A stretch of 40,125 bases of DNA, from assembly GCA_012523595.1 (NCBI GenBank), contig JAAYIG010000234.1, forward strand, positions 1 to 40,125. The letters are read 5' to 3'. Below, piece by piece: positions 22,892 through 31,686 of this stretch. Each line of letters opens with the position of its first letter. Positions within the stretch are counted from its first letter, which is position 1. The notes under the pieces were generated by a model, which was given only the letters and a program-made list of their open reading frames with translations, was not told where the DNA came from and did no database searches. A program made the position numbers and the translations under genes. Source of the stretch: Fibrobacter sp. Lineage in GTDB: Bacteria > Fibrobacterota > Chitinivibrionia > Chitinivibrionales > Chitinispirillaceae.

Positions 22892-25015
22892 ATGAAACAT
22901 ATCAGGGCTTTGCTTAATTCCATTTACGGGATTTTCCCAGGATTGCCCTTCTGGACAAGGCTCCCTGCGCTCATGAGCTGGATTGCTGTTTCCTGCGGAA
23001 TAGCTGCCTCTTCGCTTTTCCCTATACCTGCCCATAATAGCTTATTGTACACCACTTTTTCAATTGCTGCAACGGTTTCTCTTCTGGCCGGAGTTTTTTC
23101 ACGTCTGAGAACCATTCAATTCTGCGGTTTCCTCCTTTTCTCAATATTTCTCTGTACCCTCCGCCAGAATAACCAGGAAAAGATTTCCCGGTTACTTTCA
23201 GATCACAGCTCAGATTACCACACAATCACAGGCTCAATCACCTCACTTCCGGTAAAATCATATGCAGGTTATAAATTTCTCCTGAAAATTGACTCTGCAT
23301 CTTTCGACAATGAAAGGATTTTAATCTCCAGGCATATTCTGTGCATAAGCCCCACTGTTCCGCCAATGCATGGCACTCTTAGAGTCTTCGGGAAATGTGC
23401 TCCCGGACAGAAACGGCTCAACAGATATGACTTCAATGAATTGACATGGCTAAACTCCAATGGGATTAGCGCCAAAATGAGCGTAGACTCAATGGAGATT
23501 TCAGGCATACCAAAAAGCATACCCCAATCAATCGCAGACCTGTTCAGAAACAGGGTATTTTCGGTTCTTGACCGTTTTACAGATCAATCTCATCGCGCAG
23601 TTCTCCTTGCAGCCTTTCTCAATGAAAGAGAGCATCTTTCAGCAGAAATAAACACCGCTTACCGCAAATCCGGCATTTTTCACCTGCTTTCGATTTCCGG
23701 ACTTCATGCAGGTATGATTCTTGCAGCAGCCTATGTACTTCTTGGTGTTTTCCCTGTGAATGCAGCCTCAAGACACGTTTTATCACTGCTTGTATTATGG
23801 AGTTACCAGCTTTTTATCGGTTTTATTCCATCCCTTTTCAGAGCAACACTGATGGCTACCCTGATAATCGTCTGCCTGCTCTTTCAGAAAAAAAGCTACT
23901 CTTTGCAGTCACTTGGCCTTGCGGGTACTGTATGGCTGATTCTCTCTCCGGAGAGTCTTTTCATGCCGGGTTATCAATTGTCATTTGCGGCCACTTTCGG
24001 TATCATCGCTCTCCAACCTCTCTTTTCCTCTCTCTGCCCCAGACTCAGCATCCCAATCTGGAACTCTCTAGTCAAATGGCTTTACTCCACCTTCAGTGTT
24101 TCCTTCGCTGGATTCATAAGCACCGCCCCTGTCCTCCTATATCACTTCGGTACATTATCCATTTACGGCCTGATTGCAAATCTTGCCGCAGTTGGCCTGA
24201 TGTCAATCTGCATGTGGTCCTTTTTTGCAAGCCTTGTATTTGAATCTCTCATCCAACCCCTCTCCTCTTTGGCGGTAATTGTCTCTTCAATTACACTCAG
24301 TCTGATAAACTGCATTGCGGGTCTGTCGAACAAGATCCGCTGGAGTGAAATCGCACTGCCTGTTCCACCGGCGGAGATCATATTACTTTACACAGTTATA
24401 ATAATTGCTTTCATATTGGCAGATCGTAGATATGTCCGTGTAATCCTTTCCTGGACAGTGCCGCTTTTTCTGCTTATCATACCGATATCCTTTCTGCTGA
24501 GATTATCTCCTGAAAGTCTGACTGTTGAAAGATTCTATACAAAAGGGAACAGTTCTGTAACTGCGGTAAAATGGCCCCACAGAGGAGTATGGCTTTTCTG
24601 TGACGGAAATGAAAAAAAGCTCGCATCAATTTACAGGTTCTCAATTCAGAACTGGATAAGGCATAATCCGTTATCTTTTGTGGAAAAGGCATATTTGATA
24701 GAAAAAAGTCCGCGACAGGTAAATTCCCTCTTTACAGACACACAGGAAAAAACCGGAAATTTAATTACTTCTTTCAGGCAATCTGCAAATGAGAGGTTGT
24801 TCAGGAAAACATCACCATGCAGTTGTGTGTTCTCTGTTGATGGGAAAGATATCAGACTGATCTGCGCCGATAAATGGGTAAACTTCAGCCTGAAAGACAG
24901 TTTAGTCAGATGGGGCGATGTGAACACAGCAGATACATCTATATCAGAAATACCAATCCGCCTGACTTTCAACCGCAGGATGGTAAAATTATCTACTCAA
25001 AGAGGTATTGATTAA
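22892..25015 (+). CDS. comEC: ComEC/Rec2-family DNA uptake channel, lacking a normal metallo-hydrolase end
   Basis: ComEC forms the inner membrane channel for single-stranded DNA in transformation. The protein (about 707 residues) opens with membrane segments, then a DUF4131-like soluble region (about 80-190), then the competence domain (about 210-500) with LLSISGLHAGMILAAAY and many hydrophobic helices (LLVLWSYQLFIGFIPSLFRATLMATLIIV). The usual C-terminal metallo-beta-lactamase-like domain (DVGQGD, HxHxDH) is not recognisable; the last ~190 residues (from SPESLTVERFY) are a divergent remnant. I start at the ATG 22892, since the alternative TTG at 22865 has no ribosome binding site. The gene diverges from the receiver/ATPase gene with only about 50 bp between them. 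The STAS gene follows at once. Confidence 0.87.
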   Translation: MKHIRALLNSIYGIFPGLPFWTRLPALMSWIAVSCGIAASSLFPIPAHNSLLYTTFSIAATVSLLAGVFSRLRTIQFCGFLLFSIFLCTLRQNNQEKISRLLSDHSSDYHTITGSITSLPVKSYAGYKFLLKIDSASFDNERILISRHILCISPTVPPMHGTLRVFGKCAPGQKRLNRYDFNELTWLNSNGISAKMSVDSMEISGIPKSIPQSIADLFRNRVFSVLDRFTDQSHRAVLLAAFLNEREHLSAEINTAYRKSGIFHLLSISGLHAGMILAAAYVLLGVFPVNAASRHVLSLLVLWSYQLFIGFIPSLFRATLMATLIIVCLLFQKKSYSLQSLGLAGTVWLILSPESLFMPGYQLSFAATFGIIALQPLFSSLCPRLSIPIWNSLVKWLYSTFSVSFAGFISTAPVLLYHFGTLSIYGLIANLAAVGLMSICMWSFFASLVFESLIQPLSSLAVIVSSITLSLINCIAGLSNKIRWSEIALPVPPAEIILLYTVIIIAFILADRRYVRVILSWTVPLFLLIIPISFLLRLSPESLTVERFYTKGNSSVTAVKWPHRGVWLFCDGNEKKLASIYRFSIQNWIRHNPLSFVEKAYLIEKSPRQVNSLFTDTQEKTGNLITSFRQSANERLFRKTSPCSCVFSVDGKDIRLICADKWVNFSLKDSLVRWGDVNTADTSISEIPIRLTFNRRMVKLSTQRGID

Positions 25016-25028
25016 TTATCTTAGTATC

Positions 25029-25379
25029 ATGCAGCTAAAAACTGAAGTATGGAATGGCTGGCACCTTATCTCTTTGGGTGGTCAATTTGTGGTAAGAAAC
25101 CTGGCACCTGTCAGATCTGAACTGGATTCAGCAGAAAACAGTGATTCTCACCGGGTTGCACTTGACCTCTCCGACTGTACACACCTTGACTCCAGTGCAA
25201 TCACTCTGATCGTCAATTATTTCAAACGGCTGACCAGTAAAAATGGGAAAATGGTTGTCTACGGAATCAATAAGGATATAAAGGAAATTTTCTCAATTGT
25301 CGGTCTCGACAGAATTATCCCAGTCTACTCCTCAAAAGAAGATTTCCAGCAAAAAGTCAGCGAAAATGTGGAAACTTAA
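25029..25379 (+). CDS. STAS-domain protein (anti-sigma factor antagonist type)
   Basis: A 116-residue single STAS domain of the SpoIIAA/RsbV type. The core reads VALDLSDCTHLDSSAITLIVNYFKRL, where Ser55 and Ser56 (in LDSSAI) match the DSSG serine phosphorylated by cognate kinases, then KMVVYGINKDIKEIFSIVGLDRIIPVY. Unphosphorylated STAS proteins bind and neutralise an anti-sigma or switch ATPase. The receiver/ATPase protein encoded divergently at 21915 is an obvious candidate partner. I start at the ATG 25029; a TTG at 25008 would add seven residues and overlap comEC. AGAGGT at 25001 does not fit either start well. The stop overlaps the esterase start by 14 nt, so the gene sits within a comEC-STAS-esterase operon. 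No sigma factor gene is nearby. Confidence 0.87.
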   Translation: MQLKTEVWNGWHLISLGGQFVVRNLAPVRSELDSAENSDSHRVALDLSDCTHLDSSAITLIVNYFKRLTSKNGKMVVYGINKDIKEIFSIVGLDRIIPVYSSKEDFQQKVSENVET

Positions 25380-26544
25380 AGTCTTCTGCCTTTCCGCATT
25401 CCTGATCCCTTTTCTCCTGTGCACCAATCCATCGAAGCCCGAACAGACCCTTCTTTTCCGCAATTGGTTTACAGGTCAAACCACCGCAGAAAATAAGCCT
25501 GCATTTAAAATTCAAGACATAGATTCTCTGGCTCTGCATTTCAGGAAAATCGCGAAAACGGGGTCATTCTCTGAAACGCTGACCGACTCTGCATCGGTAC
25601 AATATATGATCGGATACCGGACCCCCGACACACTGCGACAGGACACCCTTTATCCCCTTGTCATCTATCTTCACGGCGGCACAGGAACAGCACTTAACAA
25701 CAAAGGTGAGAAAGCTTTCGAAATGCTGCTTCCCCTGGCTGACAGCATGCAGCTTTTCCTCGCCAGCCCCTCTGCAAACAGATACTCTCCATGGTGGAGT
25801 CCTTCAGGACTCTTCAGGATTCTGCAGACACTGAGATTTATGACACTCCATTACCCGGTAAACCCGGAAAAGGTTTTTCTGGCGGGTGTCTCAGATGGTG
25901 CTGCGGGATGTTTTGCGGCAGCAAATACAATTAACGGACCCTTTGCCGGCTTTCTCGCCATCTCAGGGTATGGAGGAATTCTTCAGGCAACAGGAATGCA
26001 GATCTTCCCTGGCAATATCATGCTCCGCCCGGTATATAATGTCAACGCTGGAAAAGACCATCTCTACCCACTCAGAACAGTAAACCGCTTTCTGGACTAC
26101 CTGGAAGAAAACGGTGCTAATGTGATAAGGAAAGAGTATCCGGATGAGAAACACGGGTTTGACTACCGGATGCAGGAGATGGGGACAATAGCCGGATTCT
26201 TAAGAACCTGGTCACGCCCTGCTTTCAATTCGGTATCATGGCATTTTGTACCTGGATTCCCCAATCTGCCTCCCGGTATAATTGATTGGAAATTAAAGGA
26301 TGAAACAGGCAAAGGATTTCTAAACGGATACATGGTTTCCGATACATTCAAAATAAACTCAGAGGGGCTCCGCTACGCAGTCCTGAGTCTTCCGGCTTCT
26401 GACAAGATTTTCATCCAGGCAGGTGAAAACCCTGTAAAAATTGAAAAAGAGGAAAAACTCAATAGTCAATTGATTTTACAGACAATAAGGAGTTCCTGTT
26501 TTCCGAATCCCAAACTGGAGAGAGTGTTTAAAATCAGCTTATAG
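25366..26544 (+). CDS. Exported alpha/beta-hydrolase (esterase, PHB depolymerase-like)
   Basis: A 392-residue protein with an N-terminal hydrophobic signal (LKVFCLSAFLIPFLLC) and Cys19 as a possible lipid attachment site, though the lipobox (FLLC) is imperfect. The mature part is an alpha/beta-hydrolase: LVIYLHGGTGT (98-108) forms the oxyanion region, Ser176 in GVSDGAAG the nucleophile, Asp231 in NAGKDHLYP the acid, and His263 in DEKHGFDYR the base. This resembles the esterase/PHB depolymerase branch and secreted carbohydrate esterases. I start at the ATG 25366, because upstream in-frame codons lie within the STAS gene and would mask the signal peptide. A C-terminal region of about 100 residues (from WHFVPGFPNLPPG) resembles a small beta domain of unknown role. 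It sits between STAS and DJ-1 genes; substrate unknown. Confidence 0.85.
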   Translation: MWKLKVFCLSAFLIPFLLCTNPSKPEQTLLFRNWFTGQTTAENKPAFKIQDIDSLALHFRKIAKTGSFSETLTDSASVQYMIGYRTPDTLRQDTLYPLVIYLHGGTGTALNNKGEKAFEMLLPLADSMQLFLASPSANRYSPWWSPSGLFRILQTLRFMTLHYPVNPEKVFLAGVSDGAAGCFAAANTINGPFAGFLAISGYGGILQATGMQIFPGNIMLRPVYNVNAGKDHLYPLRTVNRFLDYLEENGANVIRKEYPDEKHGFDYRMQEMGTIAGFLRTWSRPAFNSVSWHFVPGFPNLPPGIIDWKLKDETGKGFLNGYMVSDTFKINSEGLRYAVLSLPASDKIFIQAGENPVKIEKEEKLNSQLILQTIRSSCFPNPKLERVFKISL

Positions 26545-26553
26545 GAGGTAAAC

Positions 26554-27099
26554 ATGTCACATGTAATTACAGTTTTAGCTGACGGGTTTGAGGAGATCGA
26601 GGCTGTTACGTTCATAGACCTGCTAAGAAGGGCTGATATAAAAGTAACGATCCTGGGGCTCGAGAGCAAAGAGGTGCGGGGGAGTCATGATATAAGGATC
26701 ACCTCTGATATGCTGCTCAAAGATTTCAATGGATCATTCGATGGGATAGTACTTCCTGGAGGAATGCCGGGAACAAAAAACCTTGCCGAATCTCCGGAAT
26801 TGATCAAAAGGATTCAAAAGGCAAACTCCGAAGGCCTTCTCTGCGCCGCGATTTGTGCAGGACCGAGCGTACTGGCCCGTGCGGGAATTCTGGAGGGTGT
26901 TAATGTAACCTGCTATCCCGGAGTTGAAAAACAGCTACCAGGTGCCAGGCTCCAGGAAACTGCCGTGGTACGGGACAAAAACATCATAACCAGCCGTGGA
27001 GTGGGAACAGCAATCCCATTCGCCCTGGAACTGATCTCTTACCTTACCAGCAAAGAGGTTTCTTCCAGGATAGCTAAATCAATAGTTTTCAACGGGTGA
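26554..27099 (+). CDS. DJ-1/PfpI family protein
   Basis: A 181-residue flavodoxin-like protein of the DJ-1/ThiJ/PfpI superfamily. Glu14 (GFEEIEA) and Cys101 (AAICAGPSVLARAG) are the conserved elbow pair, with VLPGGMPGTKNL in between and a TSRGVGTAIPFALELI end close to human DJ-1 and E. coli YajL. Proteins of this branch are stress-linked chaperones or deglycase-like enzymes, and their exact chemistry is debated. TAGGAGGT, 5 nt ahead of the ATG, is a near-perfect ribosome binding site, and the gene follows the esterase by 9 nt. A GC-rich hairpin follows at 27116. Confidence 0.93.
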   Translation: MSHVITVLADGFEEIEAVTFIDLLRRADIKVTILGLESKEVRGSHDIRITSDMLLKDFNGSFDGIVLPGGMPGTKNLAESPELIKRIQKANSEGLLCAAICAGPSVLARAGILEGVNVTCYPGVEKQLPGARLQETAVVRDKNIITSRGVGTAIPFALELISYLTSKEVSSRIAKSIVFNG

Positions 27100-27115
27100 G
27101 CTGGGAAAAGGCTTC

Positions 27116-27139
27116 GGGTATCAGGCTTGCCTGATACCC
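27116..27139 (+). terminator. Strong hairpin after the DJ-1 gene
   Basis: GGGTATCAGGC and GCCTGATACCC make an 11-bp perfect stem with a 2-nt loop, 17 bp after the stop. No T-run follows (AATATAAGACC), so it may stabilise the 3' end or stop transcription only partly. Next to it are three similar units, GGTATGGACT, GGTATAGAC and GGTATGGAC (27151-27178). Confidence 0.5.
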
Positions 27140-27193
27140 AATATAAGACCGGTATGGACTGGTATAGACGGTATGGACAAAGAAATAGAGGTG

Positions 27194-27223
27194 TTAAGAG
27201 GTGATGGTTTAATTAGTTATACT
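27194..27223 (+). promoter_or_regulatory. Candidate promoter of the glycine cleavage operon
   Basis: TTAAGA (27194-27199) and TATACT (27218-27223) with an 18-bp spacer, about 70 bp ahead of gcvT. The -35 matches four of six consensus bases. I found no glycine riboswitch or T-box here. Confidence 0.45.
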
Positions 27224-27295
27224 TTGCCCCTAAAAAAGTTGTATTTTCTCCTTTTTATCTGAAATCTTCCACTCCTTCCAGAACTGTGTCCTGCT

Positions 27296-28381
27296 ATGAA
27301 AAAAACAGTCCTTTATGAGAAGCATTTAGCCCTGAATGCTAAAATGAGTCCTTTTGGCGGATTTGAAATGCCGATTCAATATGAGGGGATCATAAAAGAG
27401 CACAATGCAGCCAGAAAATCTGCCGCTATTTTTGATACCTGCCACATGGGTGAATTCCTTATCCAGGGAACAGGGGTTGTCGAAGACCTGGAGAGAATAG
27501 TCTCCTGTTCGGTTAAGGATATTAAGATCGGAGGATGCAGATACGGTTTGATCTGTAATGAACAGGGCGGAGTAATCGACGATCAGATTCTTTACAGGCT
27601 CGAAGAGAACAAATTTTTCATGGTAGTCAATGCATCCACGCAACCAGGTGATTTTCAATGGATCAAAGAGCACCTTTCAGAAAACAGCAGCATTGAAAAC
27701 CTCTCAGATCAGACTGCCAAAGTGGATATTCAGGGACCCCTGGCCCCGAAAATACTCTCAAAACTCATGACCGAGCCGATTGAGGACATGAAGTATTTCA
27801 CATTCAAATACAATTACTGCCACGGGGAAAAGGTTCTAGTCTCCAGAACAGGATATACAGGTGAAATTGGATTTGAAATCTACTGTTCAAATGACCTGGT
27901 TCTGAAACTCTGGGATGAGTGCATCGAACTGGGAGCAGTACCTGCCGGTCTTGGAGCCAGAGACACACTGAGACTGGAAATGGGGCTACCGTTATACGGA
28001 CACGAACTGAGAGAGGACATAAATGCCGCAGAAAGCGGCTTGACACGCTCTATCGCATCCAAGGATTTCATAGGGTCATCGGTAGTGCTTGACAGTTCAA
28101 AAAGAACCCGTATCCTTTCCGGAATAATAATCGATGGCAGAAGGGCTGGACGTGCAGGAGATATCGTTCTGGACTCTGATGGTAATGAAACCAGCTTCAT
28201 TACAAGCGGAAGTTTCTCACCAAGCCTGGGAATAGCTATCGCCCTGGCGTATGTGAAACCGGCACCTGTTGGTGAACCGGTAAAAATAAAAACTGAACGC
28301 GGAGAACTGACGGGAAAGATTGCGGAGGTTCCTTTTTACAAAGAGGCAACAGCCAGAGCAGACATAAGAAAATTTCTATGA
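27296..28381 (+). CDS. gcvT: Glycine cleavage system T protein (aminomethyltransferase)
   Basis: T-protein moves the methylene group from the lipoyl-bound aminomethyl of H-protein to tetrahydrofolate, releasing ammonia. The 361-residue sequence has the standard start KKTVLYEKHLALNAKMSPFGGFEMPIQY, AIFDTCHMGEF, the GGVIDDQILYRL element with its conserved acidic residues (near 83), SRTGYTGEIGFEIY, and ARDTLRLEMGLPLYGHEL. This distinguishes it from the divergent GcvT-like protein at 5740. The ATG lacks an obvious ribosome binding site, but the N-terminus aligns well with the family. It is the first gene of a gcvT-gcvH-gcvPA-gcvPB operon. The dihydrolipoyl dehydrogenase (L protein) is not in the window, as often happens. 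Confidence 0.96.
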   Translation: MKKTVLYEKHLALNAKMSPFGGFEMPIQYEGIIKEHNAARKSAAIFDTCHMGEFLIQGTGVVEDLERIVSCSVKDIKIGGCRYGLICNEQGGVIDDQILYRLEENKFFMVVNASTQPGDFQWIKEHLSENSSIENLSDQTAKVDIQGPLAPKILSKLMTEPIEDMKYFTFKYNYCHGEKVLVSRTGYTGEIGFEIYCSNDLVLKLWDECIELGAVPAGLGARDTLRLEMGLPLYGHELREDINAAESGLTRSIASKDFIGSSVVLDSSKRTRILSGIIIDGRRAGRAGDIVLDSDGNETSFITSGSFSPSLGIAIALAYVKPAPVGEPVKIKTERGELTGKIAEVPFYKEATARADIRKFL

Positions 28382-28466
28382 TCCTGTTTCTATACTGTGC
28401 TGCTCCATATAACCACGATTACAGTAAACTGTTGGATCTTCAACCAATCATAGAAGGAGAAAAAAC

Positions 28467-28850
28467 ATGACACCAAACGATCGCAAATACACCAGAACAC
28501 ACGAATGGGTTAAAATTGAAGGAAATATAACCATTGTTGGTATCACAGAGCATGCACAGGATGCCCTTGGCGACATAACCTTTGTGGAACTGCCTAAGGT
28601 TGGCACTGAAGTCGAGAAGGAAAAGGAATGCGGAGTAATTGAATCTGTAAAGGCGGCAAGTGATCTCTACTCTCCAATCTCCGGATCCATATCAGAGGTC
28701 AATACAGAGTTGGAAACCACCCCGGAAGTAATCAACAGCGATCCCTATGGAAAAGGCTGGATCTTTAAAATCACCAATTTCAATGAAGCAGAACTGGACA
28801 GTCTCATGGATGCTGCTGCTTACGAATCATTTCTGGAGACCGAGCAATGA
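28467..28850 (+). CDS. gcvH: Glycine cleavage system H protein
   Basis: H-protein is the lipoyl carrier that shuttles the aminomethyl group between P, T and L proteins. The 127-residue protein starts RKYTRTHEWVKIEGN and has the lipoylation site Lys62 in ECGVIESVKAASDLYSP, with the later NSDPYGKGWIFKI element. An AGAAGGAG 7 nt upstream gives it a strong ribosome binding site, stronger than that of gcvT, which fits the need for more H protein than enzyme. It follows gcvT after 85 nt and overlaps gcvPA in an ATGA. Confidence 0.97.
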   Translation: MTPNDRKYTRTHEWVKIEGNITIVGITEHAQDALGDITFVELPKVGTEVEKEKECGVIESVKAASDLYSPISGSISEVNTELETTPEVINSDPYGKGWIFKITNFNEAELDSLMDAAAYESFLETEQ

Positions 28851-30184
28851 GTTTTATCGCAAATACCGAAGAGCAGCAAAGAGAGATGCTGCGGGTTTGC
28901 GGGGTAAATTCGATTGATGAACTGTTCGTGGATATCCCCCCCACCCTTAAACCACGCTCTTTTTCTCTCCCACAGGGGAAATCGGAACTCGAGATCGATT
29001 CCTTTTTCCAAAAGCTGGCAAAGAAAAACTCCACTGATCTGATCAGTTTCCTTGGAGGTGGTTTCTACGATCATTTTATACCGGCAGCAGTCGATGCACT
29101 GGCCTCAAGGAGTGAGTTTTATACTGCATACACACCATATCAGCCGGAAATCTCTCAGGGGATGCTGCAGGCTATCTACGAGTACCAGACAGATATCTGC
29201 CGTCTTACCGGGCTTGATTTCTCAAACGCATCTCTTTACGACGGTGGTACGGCACTCTATGAAGCCTGCCAGATCGCCATCAACGCAACCGGAAGGCGCA
29301 AGATAGTCATCGATGGAGGGGTGAATCCGATCTATCGCAGGATGGTCCACACCTACACTGCCAATCTTTCCATAGAACTGGTAGAGGTTATGCGTGCACC
29401 GGGACAGACCGACCGGAATAAAATTTTTGAAGCCATGGATGATAAAACCGCTGCTCTGCTGCTTCAGAACCCTGATTTTTTCGGTACCATCGATGATCAT
29501 TCAGATATTGCAGAAAAATGCCACTCTCTCGGGATCCTGGTTGTGCAGTCGGTCTATCCCGTAGCTATGGCCTTTCTGAAATCTCCTGCAGAACAGGGAA
29601 TCGATATCGCAACCGGTGAGGGCCAGCCACTTGGAAACCCGCTGTCATTCGGCGGACCTTATCTGGGGTTCATGGCTGTAAGGAAAGAACAGGTAAGGAA
29701 GATGCCTGGAAGGATGGTGGCGGCTACGGTAGATTCCAGGGGTCAGAAAGGATTTGTCCTCTCTTTACAGGCAAGAGAGCAGCACATACGCCGGGAGAAG
29801 GCGACTTCCAATATCTGCTCCAACGAGGCACTCTGTGCTTTGAGGGCACATATCTATCTGAGCCTAATGGGTAAAGAGGGACTGAAAGATGTGGCCTCGC
29901 TCTGTATTGACAAGGCACATTATGCCATGGAAAAGATTAAAAAGATCCCCGGGGTTTCTGTTATGGATTCCTCACCAATATTCAATGAGTTTACAGTTAA
30001 ACTTCCGATCAATGCCGAAGAGTGCGTCGAAAAGATGATCGGGCATGGTTTTGCCGCTGGTTTCCCTCTGGGGAGATACTATCCCGGGATGGAAAACCAC
30101 CTTCTCATTGCTGTCACAGAGAAACGGACAGAACAGGAGATCAGCAGATTTTCGGATGCACTGGAGGAAGTATTATGTCGTTAA
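28847..30184 (+). CDS. gcvPA: Glycine dehydrogenase (decarboxylating) subunit 1
   Basis: The N-terminal half of the P-protein, which decarboxylates glycine; in this lineage P-protein is split into two genes. The 445-residue protein has FLGGGFYDHFIPAAVDALASR (near 65), TAYTPYQPEISQGMLQAIYEYQTDIC, SLYDGGTALYEA, and the NIC(S)NEALCALRAHIYLSLMGKEG end, all family landmarks. The PLP lysine is on subunit 2, and the two form the active heterotetramer. The ATG overlaps the gcvH stop, and the stop overlaps gcvPB by 10 nt, so subunits should be made in equal amounts. Confidence 0.97.
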   Translation: MSFIANTEEQQREMLRVCGVNSIDELFVDIPPTLKPRSFSLPQGKSELEIDSFFQKLAKKNSTDLISFLGGGFYDHFIPAAVDALASRSEFYTAYTPYQPEISQGMLQAIYEYQTDICRLTGLDFSNASLYDGGTALYEACQIAINATGRRKIVIDGGVNPIYRRMVHTYTANLSIELVEVMRAPGQTDRNKIFEAMDDKTAALLLQNPDFFGTIDDHSDIAEKCHSLGILVVQSVYPVAMAFLKSPAEQGIDIATGEGQPLGNPLSFGGPYLGFMAVRKEQVRKMPGRMVAATVDSRGQKGFVLSLQAREQHIRREKATSNICSNEALCALRAHIYLSLMGKEGLKDVASLCIDKAHYAMEKIKKIPGVSVMDSSPIFNEFTVKLPINAEECVEKMIGHGFAAGFPLGRYYPGMENHLLIAVTEKRTEQEISRFSDALEEVLCR

Positions 30185-31629
30185 TTTTCGAAAAATCTGT
30201 AAAGGGAAGAAAGGGAGTAAACCTTCCGGCCAGTGATGTCCCGGTTCATTATGAAATTCCCTCTAATTATCGGCGCGGACAGGATGCGAATCTATGTGAA
30301 CTTTCCGAGCTTCAGGTTGTAAGGCATTTCACCGAACTTTCCAGGAAAAATTTCGGGGTGGATAACTCTTTTTACCCTCTTGGTTCCTGTACGATGAAGT
30401 ACAATCCCAAGATCTGCGAAAAAATCGCATCAATAGAGGGTTTCAGCTCTCTTCATCCTCTTCTCGCACAGCTTCCAGGGGGAGAGATGCTTACTCAGGG
30501 CGCCCTATCGGTTCTCTATGATCTGGAACAGTTGCTTTGTGAAATCACCGGGATGGATGCTTTCACGCTGCAGCCGATGGCTGGTGCCAATGGAGAGCTT
30601 ACAGGTATGATGCTTATCGCGGCATATCATCGATATAAAGGAAACCATAAAACTGAGGTCCTTATTCCCGATGAAGCGCATGGGACTAACCCGTCAAGTG
30701 CAGCAACAGCAGGATTTCAGGTCAGGTCTATTCCCACGGGTGAGAATGGAATTCTGGATATTGAAGCGCTGGAATCGGCAATATCTGAAAAAACAGCAGC
30801 AATCATGCTCACTAACCCGAATACTCTTGGGCTTTTCAACTCGCAGATAGAGAAAGTATCAGAGATTGCCCACAAACATGATGCCCTGCTTTATTACGAT
30901 GGGGCGAATCTTAACGCCATTATGGGAAAATTCCGGCCTGGTGATGCTCATTTTGATGTGATGCATGTTAACCTTCATAAGACCTTTGCCACACCTCACG
31001 GAGGTGGCGGACCAGGATCGGGACCGGTTGGAGTCAGAAAAGATCTGGAACAATTTTTGCCGGTTTCACGTATCATAAGAAGAAGTGATGACACCTATGC
31101 ATTGAGTTACGATTATCCTCAATCCATTGGTTACATAGCTCCTTTTTACGGAAATTTCGCGGTATGTCTCAAGGCTTACACATACATTCTGCTTTTGGGT
31201 GGTGATGGGTTGAAAAGGGCGAGTGAAAACGCGGTTCTCAATGCGAACTATGTGATGCATTCTCTAAAGGAGAGTTATCACATTCCTCACCTGCGCACCT
31301 GTATGCATGAATGTGTGTTGAGTGCAAAGAAGCAACTTGAGAACGGCGTGCATGCCATCGATATTGCAAAGGCTCTGATCGACCGGGGATTCCACCCAAT
31401 GACCATCTATTTTCCGCTCATTGTTAAGGAGGCTATGATGATTGAGCCTACGGAGACAGAGGGCAAGGAGACACTGGATGAGTTTATCGGAGCTATGAAA
31501 GAGATAGCAGAACAGTCCGTCAGTAACCCTGAAAAATTGAAACAGGCACCTCTTTCTACTCCTGTGGGCCGTTTGGATGAAACCAGGGCTGTAAAAGAGA
31601 TGGATTTCAGTTATAAGGAAAAAAAGTAA
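30175..31629 (+). CDS. gcvPB: Glycine dehydrogenase (decarboxylating) subunit 2
   Basis: The PLP-bearing half of the split P-protein. I use the ATG at 30175 (MSLIFEKSVKGRKG), which gives 484 residues, the normal length, and puts the start inside the gcvPA stop region; longer upstream reading would run through gcvPA. Landmarks: YPLGSCTMKYNPK (67-79), MAGANGE (135-141), DEAHGTNPSSA (166-176), DGANLNAIMG (242-251) and the PLP Lys269 in VNLHKTFATPHGGGGPGSGPVGV. With gcvT, gcvH and gcvPA it completes the glycine cleavage pathway apart from L protein, feeding methylene-THF that GlyA can also use. No terminator is obvious after it. Confidence 0.97.
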   Translation: MSLIFEKSVKGRKGVNLPASDVPVHYEIPSNYRRGQDANLCELSELQVVRHFTELSRKNFGVDNSFYPLGSCTMKYNPKICEKIASIEGFSSLHPLLAQLPGGEMLTQGALSVLYDLEQLLCEITGMDAFTLQPMAGANGELTGMMLIAAYHRYKGNHKTEVLIPDEAHGTNPSSAATAGFQVRSIPTGENGILDIEALESAISEKTAAIMLTNPNTLGLFNSQIEKVSEIAHKHDALLYYDGANLNAIMGKFRPGDAHFDVMHVNLHKTFATPHGGGGPGSGPVGVRKDLEQFLPVSRIIRRSDDTYALSYDYPQSIGYIAPFYGNFAVCLKAYTYILLLGGDGLKRASENAVLNANYVMHSLKESYHIPHLRTCMHECVLSAKKQLENGVHAIDIAKALIDRGFHPMTIYFPLIVKEAMMIEPTETEGKETLDEFIGAMKEIAEQSVSNPEKLKQAPLSTPVGRLDETRAVKEMDFSYKEKK

Positions 31630-31686
31630 ACCAGAATATGGTCGCAAACCACAAATGAATAGAAGATTCGAATTTTTGGTAACATA

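Noticed and set aside
27100-27295. Glycine riboswitch upstream of gcvT
   Set aside because: No tandem aptamer elements or the conserved GGAGAG-type sequences were found. Only a hairpin, short repeats and a candidate promoter are visible.
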